Source: Ursus arctos
Taxonomy: Eukaryota; Chordata; Mammalia; Carnivora; Ursidae
Assembly (NCBI RefSeq): GCF_023065955.2
Contig: NW_026622808.1
Location: 40,808,475-40,872,474 of the forward strand
Length of the DNA stretch: 64,000 bases
Reading direction: 5' to 3'
Positions 12,501 through 19,851 of the stretch are shown piece after piece; within the stretch, counting starts at the first letter, position 1, and each line of letters starts with the position of its first letter. The translations under genes and the position numbers were made by a program. Under the pieces are notes generated by a model. It did no database searches, had not been told where the DNA came from, and saw only the letters and a program-made list of their open reading frames with translations.

Positions 12501-13365
12501 TCCCATAGGTTTTGGACTGTTGTATTTTCATTCTCATTGGTCTCCAGAAATTGTTTAATTTGATTTTTGATTTCCTGGTTTATTGAGTCATTCCTGAGCA
12601 GGATGGTTCTTAGTCTCCAAGTGTTTGAGTTTCTTCCAAATTTTTTCTTGTGGTTGAGTTCCAATTTCAGAACGTTGTGGTCTGAGAATATGCAGGGGAT
12701 AATTTCAATCTTTTGGTATCGGTTGAGACCTGTTTTGTGTCCCAGAACATGGTCTATTCTTGAGAATGTTCCATGGGCATTAGAATAGAATGAGTATTCT
12801 TTGGTTCTGGGGTGTAGTGTTCTATATATATCTATGAGGTCCAACTCGTTGAGTATGGCATTCAAAGCCTTTGATTCTTTGCTTAGTTTTTGCCAGGGTG
12901 TTCTGTCTATTTCTGATAGTGGAGTGTTGAGGTCCCCTACTATTAATGTATTTTTATTTATATGTCTCTTTATTCTGGTTAAGAGTTGGCTTGTGTATCT
13001 TGCTGCTCCCCTGTTGGGGGCATATATATTTATGATTGTCATATCCACTTGTTGAATACTTCCTTTAAGAATAATATAGTGCCCTTCTGCGTCTCTAACT
13101 ATAGTCTGTATTTTAAAATCCAATTTATCTGATATGAGAATTGCTACCCCAGCTTTCTTTTGAGGTCCATTTGCGTGAAATATGGTACTCCATCCCCTTA
13201 CTCTCAGTCTGAATGCATCTTTGGGTTTGAAATGAGTCTCTTGTAGACAGCAAATGAATGGGTCATTTCTTTTTATCCAATCTGCAACCCTGTGGCGTTT
13301 ATGGGAGCATTTAAGCCATTAACATTAAGACTGAGTACTGAGAGATATGATTTTAATGATGCCAT
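9539..13365 (-). pseudogene. LINE-1 ORF2 (endonuclease / reverse transcriptase), disrupted
   Basis: ORF2p nicks target DNA and primes reverse transcription of L1 RNA. The ATG is at 13,365-13,363, and the frame starts [20 protein letters not shown] one-base loss near 13,290 (just before the KRHRVADW segment) shifts the frame. After it, a frame runs open to a TGA at 10,180-10,178. Within the track starting at 13,123 the endonuclease motifs GDLN (residues 63-66), SRID (121-124) and SDH (147-149) are present, followed by reverse-transcriptase blocks ending in FADD near residue 620. Beyond the TGA the same frame stays open to 9,539 and holds the cysteine motif C-x3-C-x8-C-x3-C near CWRGCGERG. The TGA sits where a CGA arginine codon is likely, so it may be a CpG decay change. 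About 1,275 codons in total, as usual for L1. Confidence 0.93.
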
Positions 13366-13427
13366 GTTGCCAGTAAAGTCTTTGTATTGGCTGTGACTTT
13401 CTGTTCTGTATCACTCTTGGGGCCTTT

Positions 13428-14334
13428 TTACTTTAATAGAACCCCCCGTAATATCTCCTGTAGGGCTGGTGTCGTGGTTACGAAATTGGTTAGTGACTGG
13501 AGATTCTGGAATGTCTTTATTTCTCCATCAATTCTGAATGACAGCCTTGCTGGATAAAGGATCCTTGGCTGCATGTTTTTCTCTGAAAGAGCTTTAAAAA
13601 TGCTCCCCCAACCCTTTCTCTCATTCCAGGTCTGTGTAGACAGGTCTGAAGTAATTCTGATGCCTTTGCCTTGGTATGTGAGAAATTTCTTTGCCCTGGC
13701 CGCTTTCAATACTGTATCCTTGGATCTAATATTTGCGAAATGCACTATGACGTGATGTGGCGTAGGTTTGTCGTGGTTGAGCTTGGGAGGGGTCCTCTCT
13801 GCCTCTTGGACACGAATGTTTGTTTCCCTCGCTAGATTAGGGAAGTTTTCAGCTACAATTTGTTCAAATATCTCTTCTAGACCTCTGTTTTTCTCCACCC
13901 CCTCGGGGATGCCGATGATTCTAACATTGGATCGTTTCATTGAGTCAGTAATCTCCCGTAACCTACATTCGTGGGCTTGGATTTTTTTAAGAGCAGCTTC
14001 TATTTTGGTTTTTTCCTCTATTAACCCATCCTCCAATTCACTAACCCGTTCCTCTGCTTCTGTGACCCTGGCCGTCAGAGCCTCTAGTTTTGCCTGCATT
14101 TGGCTCATAGAATTTTTAATTTCTGTCAGATTCACTCTCATTTCTGTCTTAGGGGTTCTATATTCTCAGTAACCTTTTCGTTAATACTTTTTTCAATTCT
14201 ACTCATCATTTTGACCATCGTTACTCTGAATTCCATTTCTGATAATTTGGTTACATCCATATCCATTATTTCTGTGGCAGAGGCCACAGACTCACTGTCT
14301 TTTTTTTGCTGGGGGGGCTTATCCTTCTTGTCAT
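13428..14334 (-). pseudogene. LINE-1 ORF1 (RNA-binding chaperone), disrupted
   Basis: ORF1p coats L1 RNA as a coiled-coil trimer. The open 237-residue part (14,141-13,428) starts MRVNLTEIKN. It has a heptad-rich coiled coil (about residues 10-68), an RRM-like domain beginning at RIIGIPEG (74-81), and a C-terminal domain ending LRGVLLK. Upstream homology continues in other frames: one base is missing near 14,152, and the start region around the likely ATG at 14,334 contains a C7 run and an A8 run where the frame changes again. Intact carnivore ORF1 should be roughly 300 residues or more. The gap to ORF2 is about 60 bases, typical for L1. Confidence 0.88.
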
Positions 14335-14436
14335 TCTGATGAGGAGAGGTTACGGGATTGTCCAGAGCCCAAATTATTGACTGGGTCCCAGGCCATGCCC
14401 CTTGTTTTATAGGGATCTTAGGGATGTGGGCTTCTT

Positions 14437-14638
14437 CTTTAAAGATTTTATTTATTTATTTATCTGAGAGAGAGAGACAGACAGTCAGCAAGAACGGGAA
14501 CAGAAGCAGGGGAGTGGGTGAGGAAGAAGCAGGCTCCCAGCGGAAGAGCCCGATGAGGGACTCCTTTCCGGAATGCCGGGATCACGCCCTAAGCCGGAGA
14601 CAGGCGCTCAGTGACTGCGCCACCCAGGCGCCCCGGGT
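14437..14638 (-). mobile_element. SINEC (tRNA-Lys SINE) nested in the L1 5' UTR
   Basis: Reverse complement of a carnivore SINE: the plus strand starts with the complement of the A tail ('aaagattttatttatttatt'), then the GA-rich complement of the CT block, and ends at 'ccacccaggcgccccgg'. The 12-bp duplication TGTGGGCTTCTT at 14,425-14,436 and 14,639-14,650 brackets it. It therefore inserted into L1 sequence and postdates this L1, or an L1 source copy that already carried it. Confidence 0.9.
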
Positions 14639-14650
14639 TGTGGGCTTCTT

Positions 14651-15467
14651 GATTTTTCAGCCTGCCTTCTGTGTTCTGGGGGAGGGGCCTGCCGCGCCGA
14701 TACTCAGGCAACCCTGTTTGGGTAGAGTCTCCATGTCCCCCGCCAGGGGGGATGGGGATGGGCACTCTTTGAGCCAGTATTTCCAGGCTTTTGTTCTCTG
14801 GCGGCTTTCCCTGGTGGTCGGCTGTGCCTCTTCTTAGAGTCAGAGCAGCAGAGGCTGCATTGTCACAGAACAGAGGGATCGCAGCCCATTCTCCACTGAT
14901 GTTCTGGCCACTTTAACTCTGTTACTGTTGGTGCTGCTCAACCCTGCAGCGTCCCGGGATGTGCGCCCCACACCCGGAGTCCCTACCCTCACTTCCAGGG
15001 CCGACGTGTCTCTCTCCTTTGTGTTTCTAATGCCGCCAGCCGCCCTGCGCGCTCCCGGGTCTCCCGGTCTCAGTCTATGCCCGGTGAGCGCACCGGGATT
15101 CCGGAGTTCCGCGAGATGCCTTGTGGTGCGTGCACCCGGTTCAGGGTCTCAGTCTGCTGTTTCGCGGGTGCCGACTGCGAGTCCGCCCGCTCCTCCGTGC
15201 AGGTGGCTGCCGCTTCCCGGCGCCAGAACGCGGCGGCTCCCTTCCCCTTCCGTTTATTTTCCGATATCTGTGCGCGGTTTCATGGCTCCCCTCTTCGTAC
15301 CTCAATACTCAGCGCTGGAGATGTTCATTTGTAGAGATCCAGATGCATCTTCCTGCATCTCAGGCTGATTCCGTGGTTATTTAGGCTGGTCTGGTACCTA
15401 TCCAGCTCGACTCAGGGGACCGGCTGAAAAAGGGGTCCCCTACTCCTCCGCCATCTTAACTCTCCCT
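14651..15467 (-). promoter_or_regulatory. L1 5' UTR / internal promoter, GC-rich
   Basis: This is the GC- and CpG-rich leader of the L1, standing out sharply from the AT-rich surroundings. L1 5' UTRs carry an internal RNA polymerase II promoter. At 15,457-15,448 the minus strand reads AAGATGGCGG, a close match to the YY1 site that positions L1 transcription start. Several long frames exist on the plus strand (14,928-15,368 and two overlapping ones). They reflect low stop density in GC-rich DNA unless shown otherwise. Confidence 0.75.
15448..15457 (-). promoter_or_regulatory. YY1-like site at L1 5' end
   Basis: AAGATGGCGG, ten bases from the L1 5' terminus. It matches the AAnATGGCGG core bound by YY1 in mammalian L1 promoters. 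Function is inferred from the motif and its position. Confidence 0.6.
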
Positions 15468-15482
15468 TCTGATTTAATTCTT
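15468..15482. repeat. Target-site duplication of the full-length L1 (5' side)
   Basis: Second exact copy of TCTGATTTAATTCTT, directly after the L1 5' terminus. Confidence 0.93.
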
Positions 15483-15879
15483 AATTTCCGTCTAACATCG
15501 TAGCTTCCAGAAGAGCTGCTTTTCAATTTATCACTCTCAAAATAGTTCTATCAAAACTGTGGCTAAAATAATATTTGGTATTTATATTTCCACAACTTTT
15601 TTTGAAGTGGAGCCATGTAGTATACTTTTATTCCTTTCCCTTTTCTTGCTTTACTGTCTTGTACTAGACATTTAGTGGATGGGTATTATTAGTAGAGCAG
15701 GCTCAAAAAGGTTCTTACAACCTGATCTTGCAGAAGTCCTTGCTCTCTGTTTTTTTAATTTGCTTCACACTGTGTGTGAAAGGTTGAATGAAATAATTCC
15801 AACAATATTCCTGAAATTGGATATCTTGCCCTTTAGGCAATATCAAGCAGTCAGGAGTCCTACTAAGCTAATAGCTTGT
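15483..15879. other. Anonymous AT-rich sequence
   Basis: No named repeat. A frame at 15,679-15,936 on the plus strand has no domain and runs into L1-derived sequence. Confidence 0.4.
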
Positions 15880-16075
15880 CATGGGATCAATTTTGGAATC
15901 AATATAATAGGTATCTTTATTTTTATTGGTTGCTAGTCTTATTATTCAGTTGTAAGTGTTCCTTGTATACTCTTGATATGAGAGTTTTGTCATATGTATT
16001 TGGATTTTATTTTGTATTTTGACTATTTTATCTCAGTCTGTGGCTAGCAGTCTTACATTTTTTTGCCTCCAAAAT
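15880..16075 (-). mobile_element. Old L1 ORF2 fragment, antisense
   Basis: The block 'gttccttgtatactcttgat...gagttttgtcatatgtatt...ctcagtctgtggctagc' is the complement of the conserved stretch just before the L1 ORF2 C-terminal region. Strongly decayed. Confidence 0.6.
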
Positions 16076-16162
16076 CTTTTTGTAAAATTTTAATTCCAAT
16101 ATCGTTAACATACAGTGTTACATGCATTTCAGGTATACATTACAGTGATTTAACAATTCTTT

Positions 16163-16362
16163 TTTTTTTTTCTTAAGATTTTATTTATTTATTTGACAGA
16201 GAGAGACACAGCCAGTGAGAGAGGGAACACAAGCAGGGGGAGTGGGAGAAGAAGAAGCAGGCTACCAGCAGAGGAGCCCAATGCAGGGCTCGATCCCAGA
16301 ACTCTGGGATCACGCCCCGAGCCAAAGGCAGACGCTTAACGACTGAGCCACCCAAGCGCCCC
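16163..16362 (-). mobile_element. SINEC (tRNA-Lys SINE), young type
   Basis: Antisense SINE, with a T run and 'aagattttatttatttattt' on the left and 'ccacccaagcgcccc' on the right. The 12-bp duplication TAACAATTCTTT lies at 16,151-16,162 and 16,363-16,374. It sits in an older L1 3' UTR. Confidence 0.93.
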
Positions 16363-16407
16363 TAACAATTCTTTACATTACTCAGTCATCATGATAAGTG
16401 CAGCCTT

Positions 16408-17282
16408 TAACAGACACATGAAAAAATGTTCAAAATCATTAGCCGTCAGGGAAATTCAAATCAAAACCACACTGAGATACCACGTTATGCCAGTTAGAAT
16501 GGCAAAAATAGACAAGGCAAGAAACAACAATTGTTGGAGAGGATGTGGAGAAAGGGGATCCCTCCTACATTGTTGGTGGGAATGCAAGTTGGTACAGCCA
16601 CTCTGGAAAACAGTGTGGAGGTCCCTTAAAAAGTTAAAAATTGAGCTACCCTATGATCCAGCCATTGCACTACTGGGTGTTTACCCCAAAGATACAGACG
16701 TAGTAAAGAGAAGGGCCATATGCACCCCAATGTTCATAGCAGCAATGTCCACAATAGCTAAATCGTGGAAGGAGCCGAGATGCCTTTCAACAGATGACTG
16801 GATTAAGAAGTTGTGGTCCATATATACAATGGAATATTACTCAGCTATCAGAAAGAACGAGTTCTCAACATTTGCTGCAACATGGACGGCACTGGAGGAG
16901 ATAATGCTAAGTGAAATAAGTCAAGCAGAGAAAGACAACTATCATATGATTTCTCTCATCTATGGAACATAAGAACTAGGATGATCGGTAGGGGAAGAAA
17001 GGGATAAAGAAAGGGGGGTAATCAGAAGGGGGAATGAAACATGAGAGACTGTAGACTATGAGAAACAAACTGAGGGCCTCAGAGGGGAGGGGGGTGGGGG
17101 AATGGGATAGACCGGTGATGGGTAGTAAGGAGGGCACGTATTGCATGGTGCACTGGGTGTTATACGCAACTAATCAATCATCGAGCTTTACATCGGAAAC
17201 CGGGGATGTACTGTATGGTGACTAGCATAATAAAATAAGAAATCATTAAAAAAATATATCTATTCTAAACACCCACAAAAAA
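16408..17282 (+). mobile_element. Young LINE-1, 5'-truncated
   Basis: Carries only the last part of ORF2, the 3' UTR and the tail. A perfect 17-bp duplication, ATGATAAGTGCAGCCTT, flanks it at 16,391-16,407 and 17,283-17,299. The encoded end of ORF2 differs from the full-length L1 at 9.3-15.5 kb at only about four residues over some 185, so both come from one recent subfamily. The tail is unusual: an A run at 17,248-17,254, then 22 non-A bases, then a second A run. Confidence 0.95.
16409..16972 (+). pseudogene. LINE-1 ORF2 C-terminal fragment
   Basis: Open frame covering the last part of ORF2, from [11 protein letters not shown] through the cysteine motif CWRGCGERG...HCWWEC to the end SLIYGT. 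The reverse-transcriptase and endonuclease parts are lost by 5' truncation, so it is not functional. The first codons of the open frame (16,391-16,407) are target-site sequence, not L1. Confidence 0.9.
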
Positions 17283-17385
17283 ATGATAAGTGCAGCCTTA
17301 ATCCCCTTCACCTATTTCACCCATCCCTCCAGCCACCTCCCCTCTGGCAACTACCAGTTTGTTCCCTGTAGTCCACAATGTAGAT

Positions 17386-17542
17386 GGAGCTAGAGAGTAT
17401 TATGCTAAGCAAAATAAGTCAGTCAGAGAAAGACAAATACTATATGATTTCACTCATGTGGAATTTAAGAGACAACACAAATGATCATTGGGAAAAAAAG
17501 AGAGAGGAAAACCAAGAAACAGACTCTTAACTATAGAGAAAT
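17386..17542 (+). mobile_element. Inverted L1 fragment (end of ORF2 / start of 3' UTR)
   Basis: Sense L1 sequence ('gtagatggagctagagagtattatgctaag', then 'catgtggaatttaagagac') embedded between minus-strand L1 pieces. It ends 'actatagagaa' at 17,542, close to the L1 position where the antisense 3' UTR at 17,385 begins. That is the expected picture for a 5'-inverted (twin-primed) L1 with its 3' end at 16,081. Confidence 0.7.
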
Positions 17543-19690
17543 ATAGTGGTTTTCAGTATATTAATTTTGCATCCTGTGACTTGACTGAATTCACTTATTA
17601 ATTCTAGTAGTTTTGGGTAGTCTTTAGGGTTTTCTATATATAGTATCATGTCATCTGTTAAGTTTTACTTCTTCCTTACCAATTTGGATGCCTTCTACAC
17701 CTAGATTTGTTGAGGGTTTTTATCATGAATAGATGTGTACTTTGTCAAATGCTTTTTCTGCATCTATTGAAATGATCATATGGTCTTATCCTTTCTCTTA
17801 TTGATGTGATATATCATGCTGAATTTGTGAATATTGAGCCCTTACTCCATCCCAAGAATCTCACTCAATTGTGGTGAATGATTTTTTTTTTAAAGGCTAT
17901 TTATTTGAGAGGGGGACGGGGAGAGGGAGAGGAGAGAATCTTAAGCAGACTCCCTGCTGAGCATGGAGCCGGACATGGGGCTTGATCTCAGGATCCTGAG
18001 ATCATGACCTGGACTGAAATCAAGAGTTGGATGTTTAACCCACTGAACCACCCAGGCACCCCCATGGTGAATGCTTTTTTAAATGATTGTTCGATTTGGT
18101 TTTCTAATATTTTATTGAGGCTTTTTGCATCTATGTTCATCAGAAATATTAGCCCGTATTTCTCTTTTTTGATAATGTCTTTGGTTGGTTTTGTTATCAG
18201 GGTAATGCTGGCCTCATAAATTTAATTTGGAAGCTAATTTCCCTCTTCTATTTTTTGGAATAGTTTGAGAAAAATATGTATTAGTTCTTCTTTGTATGTT
18301 TGGTAGAAGTCACCTGTGAAACTGTCTGGTCCTAGACTTTTGTTTGTTGGAAGCTTTTGGATTACTGATTAAATTTCTTTGCTGGTAATTGGTCTGTTCA
18401 AATTTTCTATTTCTTCCTGATTCAGTTTTGGGAGGTTATATGTTTCTTGGAATTTATCCATTTCTTCTAGGTTGTCCAACTAGTTGGCATATAATTTTTC
18501 ATAATATTCTGTTATAGTCCTTTTTATTTCTGTGGCGCTGGTTGTTATTTCTCTCTTTCATTTCTGATTTTGTTTGAGTCTTTTCTCTCTCTCTCTCAAT
18601 GAGTCTGGCTAAAACTTTATCAATTTTGCTGATCTTTGCAAAGACCACTTCTGGTTTCATTGATGTGTTTGTTTTATTGTTTTTTTCAGTTTCTATTTAG
18701 TTTATTTCTGCTCTAATCTTTATTATTTCCTTCCTTCTACTGGCTTTGGGTTTTGTTTGTTCTTCTTTTTCTAGCTCCTTTAGGTTGTTTATTTGAAATT
18801 TTTCTTGCTTCTTGAGGTAGACCTGTATTGCTATTAACATCCCTCTTAGAACCACTTTTGCTGCATTCCAAAGATTTTGGACCATTGTGTTTTCATTTTT
18901 GTTTGTCTCCAATTATTTTTTGATTTCCTCTTTGATTTCTTGGTTGACTCATTTATTATTTAGTAGCATGTTTTTAACCTCCTTGTATTTGTGTTCTTTC
19001 CAGGTTTTTTCTTGTGGTTGATTTCTAGTTTCACGGCATTGTGGTTGGAAAAGATACATGGTATGCCATTGATCTTTCTGAATTTGATGAAACTTGTTTT
19101 GTGGCCTAATATGTGGTCTCTTCTGGAGAACGTTCCATATGCACTTGAAAAGAATGTGTATTCTGAATTACTTTAGCTTTTGTTTGCCTGAGAACCTGTT
19201 TATCTCTCCTATTCTGAATAGTAGCCTTGCTGAATAGAGTATTCTTCAGCCAATGTTTTTTCTGTGCAGCAGTTTGAATATATCATGCCCTTCTCTACTG
19301 GCCTACGAAGTTTCTGCGGAAAAATCCACTGACAGCCTTATGGGGTTTACGTATGTAAACTTGTATGTAACTATTTTCTTTTTTCTTGCTGCTTTTAAAA
19401 TTCTCTTTATTATAACATTTTACCATTTTAATTACCATATATCTTGGTGTAGTCCTCTTTGGGTTGATTTTGTTGGGGGCTCTCTGTGCCTCTTGGATTT
19501 GGATCTCTATTTCCTTCTCCAGATTCAGGAAGTTTTCAGCTTTTATTTCTTCAAATAAATTTTCTACCCCCTTTTCTCTCTCTTCTCTTTCTGGGATTCC
19601 TATAATGTGAATGTTATTATGCTTGATGGTGTCCCTATGTTCCTTAAGTCTATTATCATTTATTACTATTTTTCCCTCCCCTGTCATAAA
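17543..19690 (-). mobile_element. Decayed older L1: ORF1, endonuclease and reverse-transcriptase parts
   Basis: Antisense L1 reading from the reverse-transcriptase active site ('atagtatcatgtcatctg', 17,640) through the RT fingers and endonuclease to about 19,178. It then jumps directly to ORF1 sequence, with an open remnant at 19,295-19,687 containing HIIGIPEREERE. The endonuclease N-terminus and the end of ORF1 are missing at that join. Many stops and frameshifts. A SINE interrupts it at 17,881-18,064. Confidence 0.8.
17881..18064 (-). mobile_element. SINEC (tRNA-Lys SINE), older type
   Basis: Antisense SINE inside decayed L1 reverse-transcriptase sequence, with 'agactccctgctgagcatgg', 'gatctcaggatcctgagatc' and 'ccacccaggcacccc'. 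A short duplication, TGGTGAATG, lies at 17,872-17,880 and 18,065-18,073. The plus-strand frame crossing it is spurious. Confidence 0.88.
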
Positions 19691-19693
19691 TAT

Positions 19694-19851
19694 ATGATGG
19701 AATATTACTCAGCCCTCAAAAAGAATGAAATCTTGTCATTTGCAACGATGCGAATAGAACTAGAGGGTATTATGCTAAGTGAAATAAGTCAGAGAAAGAC
19801 AAATGTCATATGATTTCACTCATATGTGGAATTTAAGAAACAAAACAGCCA
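19694..19851 (+). mobile_element. Inverted L1 fragment, end of ORF2
   Basis: Sense L1 sequence ('gatggaatattactcagcc', 'gagggtattatgctaagtg', 'tatgtggaatttaagaaac') flanked on both sides by antisense L1. It is a second local inversion of the same kind as at 17,386-17,542. Confidence 0.75.

Larger units (their letters stand above)
9254..15467 (-). mobile_element. Full-length young carnivore LINE-1 (inactivated)
   Basis: Complete L1 structure, read on the minus strand. The 5' end at 15,467 begins AGGGAGAGTTAAGATGGCGG. It is followed by a GC-rich 5' UTR, ORF1, a short spacer, ORF2, and a 3' end with an AATAAA-type signal and an A tail. A perfect 15-bp target-site duplication, TCTGATTTAATTCTT, lies at 9,239-9,253 and 15,468-15,482. 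The cut inferred from it (TTCTT/AA) fits the L1 endonuclease preference. The span is about 6.2 kb, or about 6.0 kb without the SINE nested in its 5' UTR. ORF1 and ORF2 both carry frame disruptions, so the copy cannot mobilise itself, although its A-tailed RNA could have been made. Confidence 0.95.
16081..17385 (-). mobile_element. Older carnivore L1 3' UTR, interrupted by a SINE and a younger L1
   Basis: Three pieces, 16,081-16,162, 16,363-16,407 and 17,283-17,385, join into one antisense L1 3' end when the two insertions are removed. On the minus strand they read 'ggtagttgccagaggggagg', 'ggtgaaggggattaagg', 'actgagtaatgtaaagaat' and 'cactgtatgttaacgat'. Its 5' side abuts a short inverted piece of the end of ORF2. 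Confidence 0.75.

Noticed and set aside
10094..14339. Many plus-strand frames over the full-length L1
   Set aside because: They are shadows of ORF1 and ORF2 on the opposite strand.
14358..14837. 159-codon plus-strand frame near the L1 5' UTR
   Set aside because: It runs through the antisense SINE and L1 leader, so it is a transposon translation artefact.
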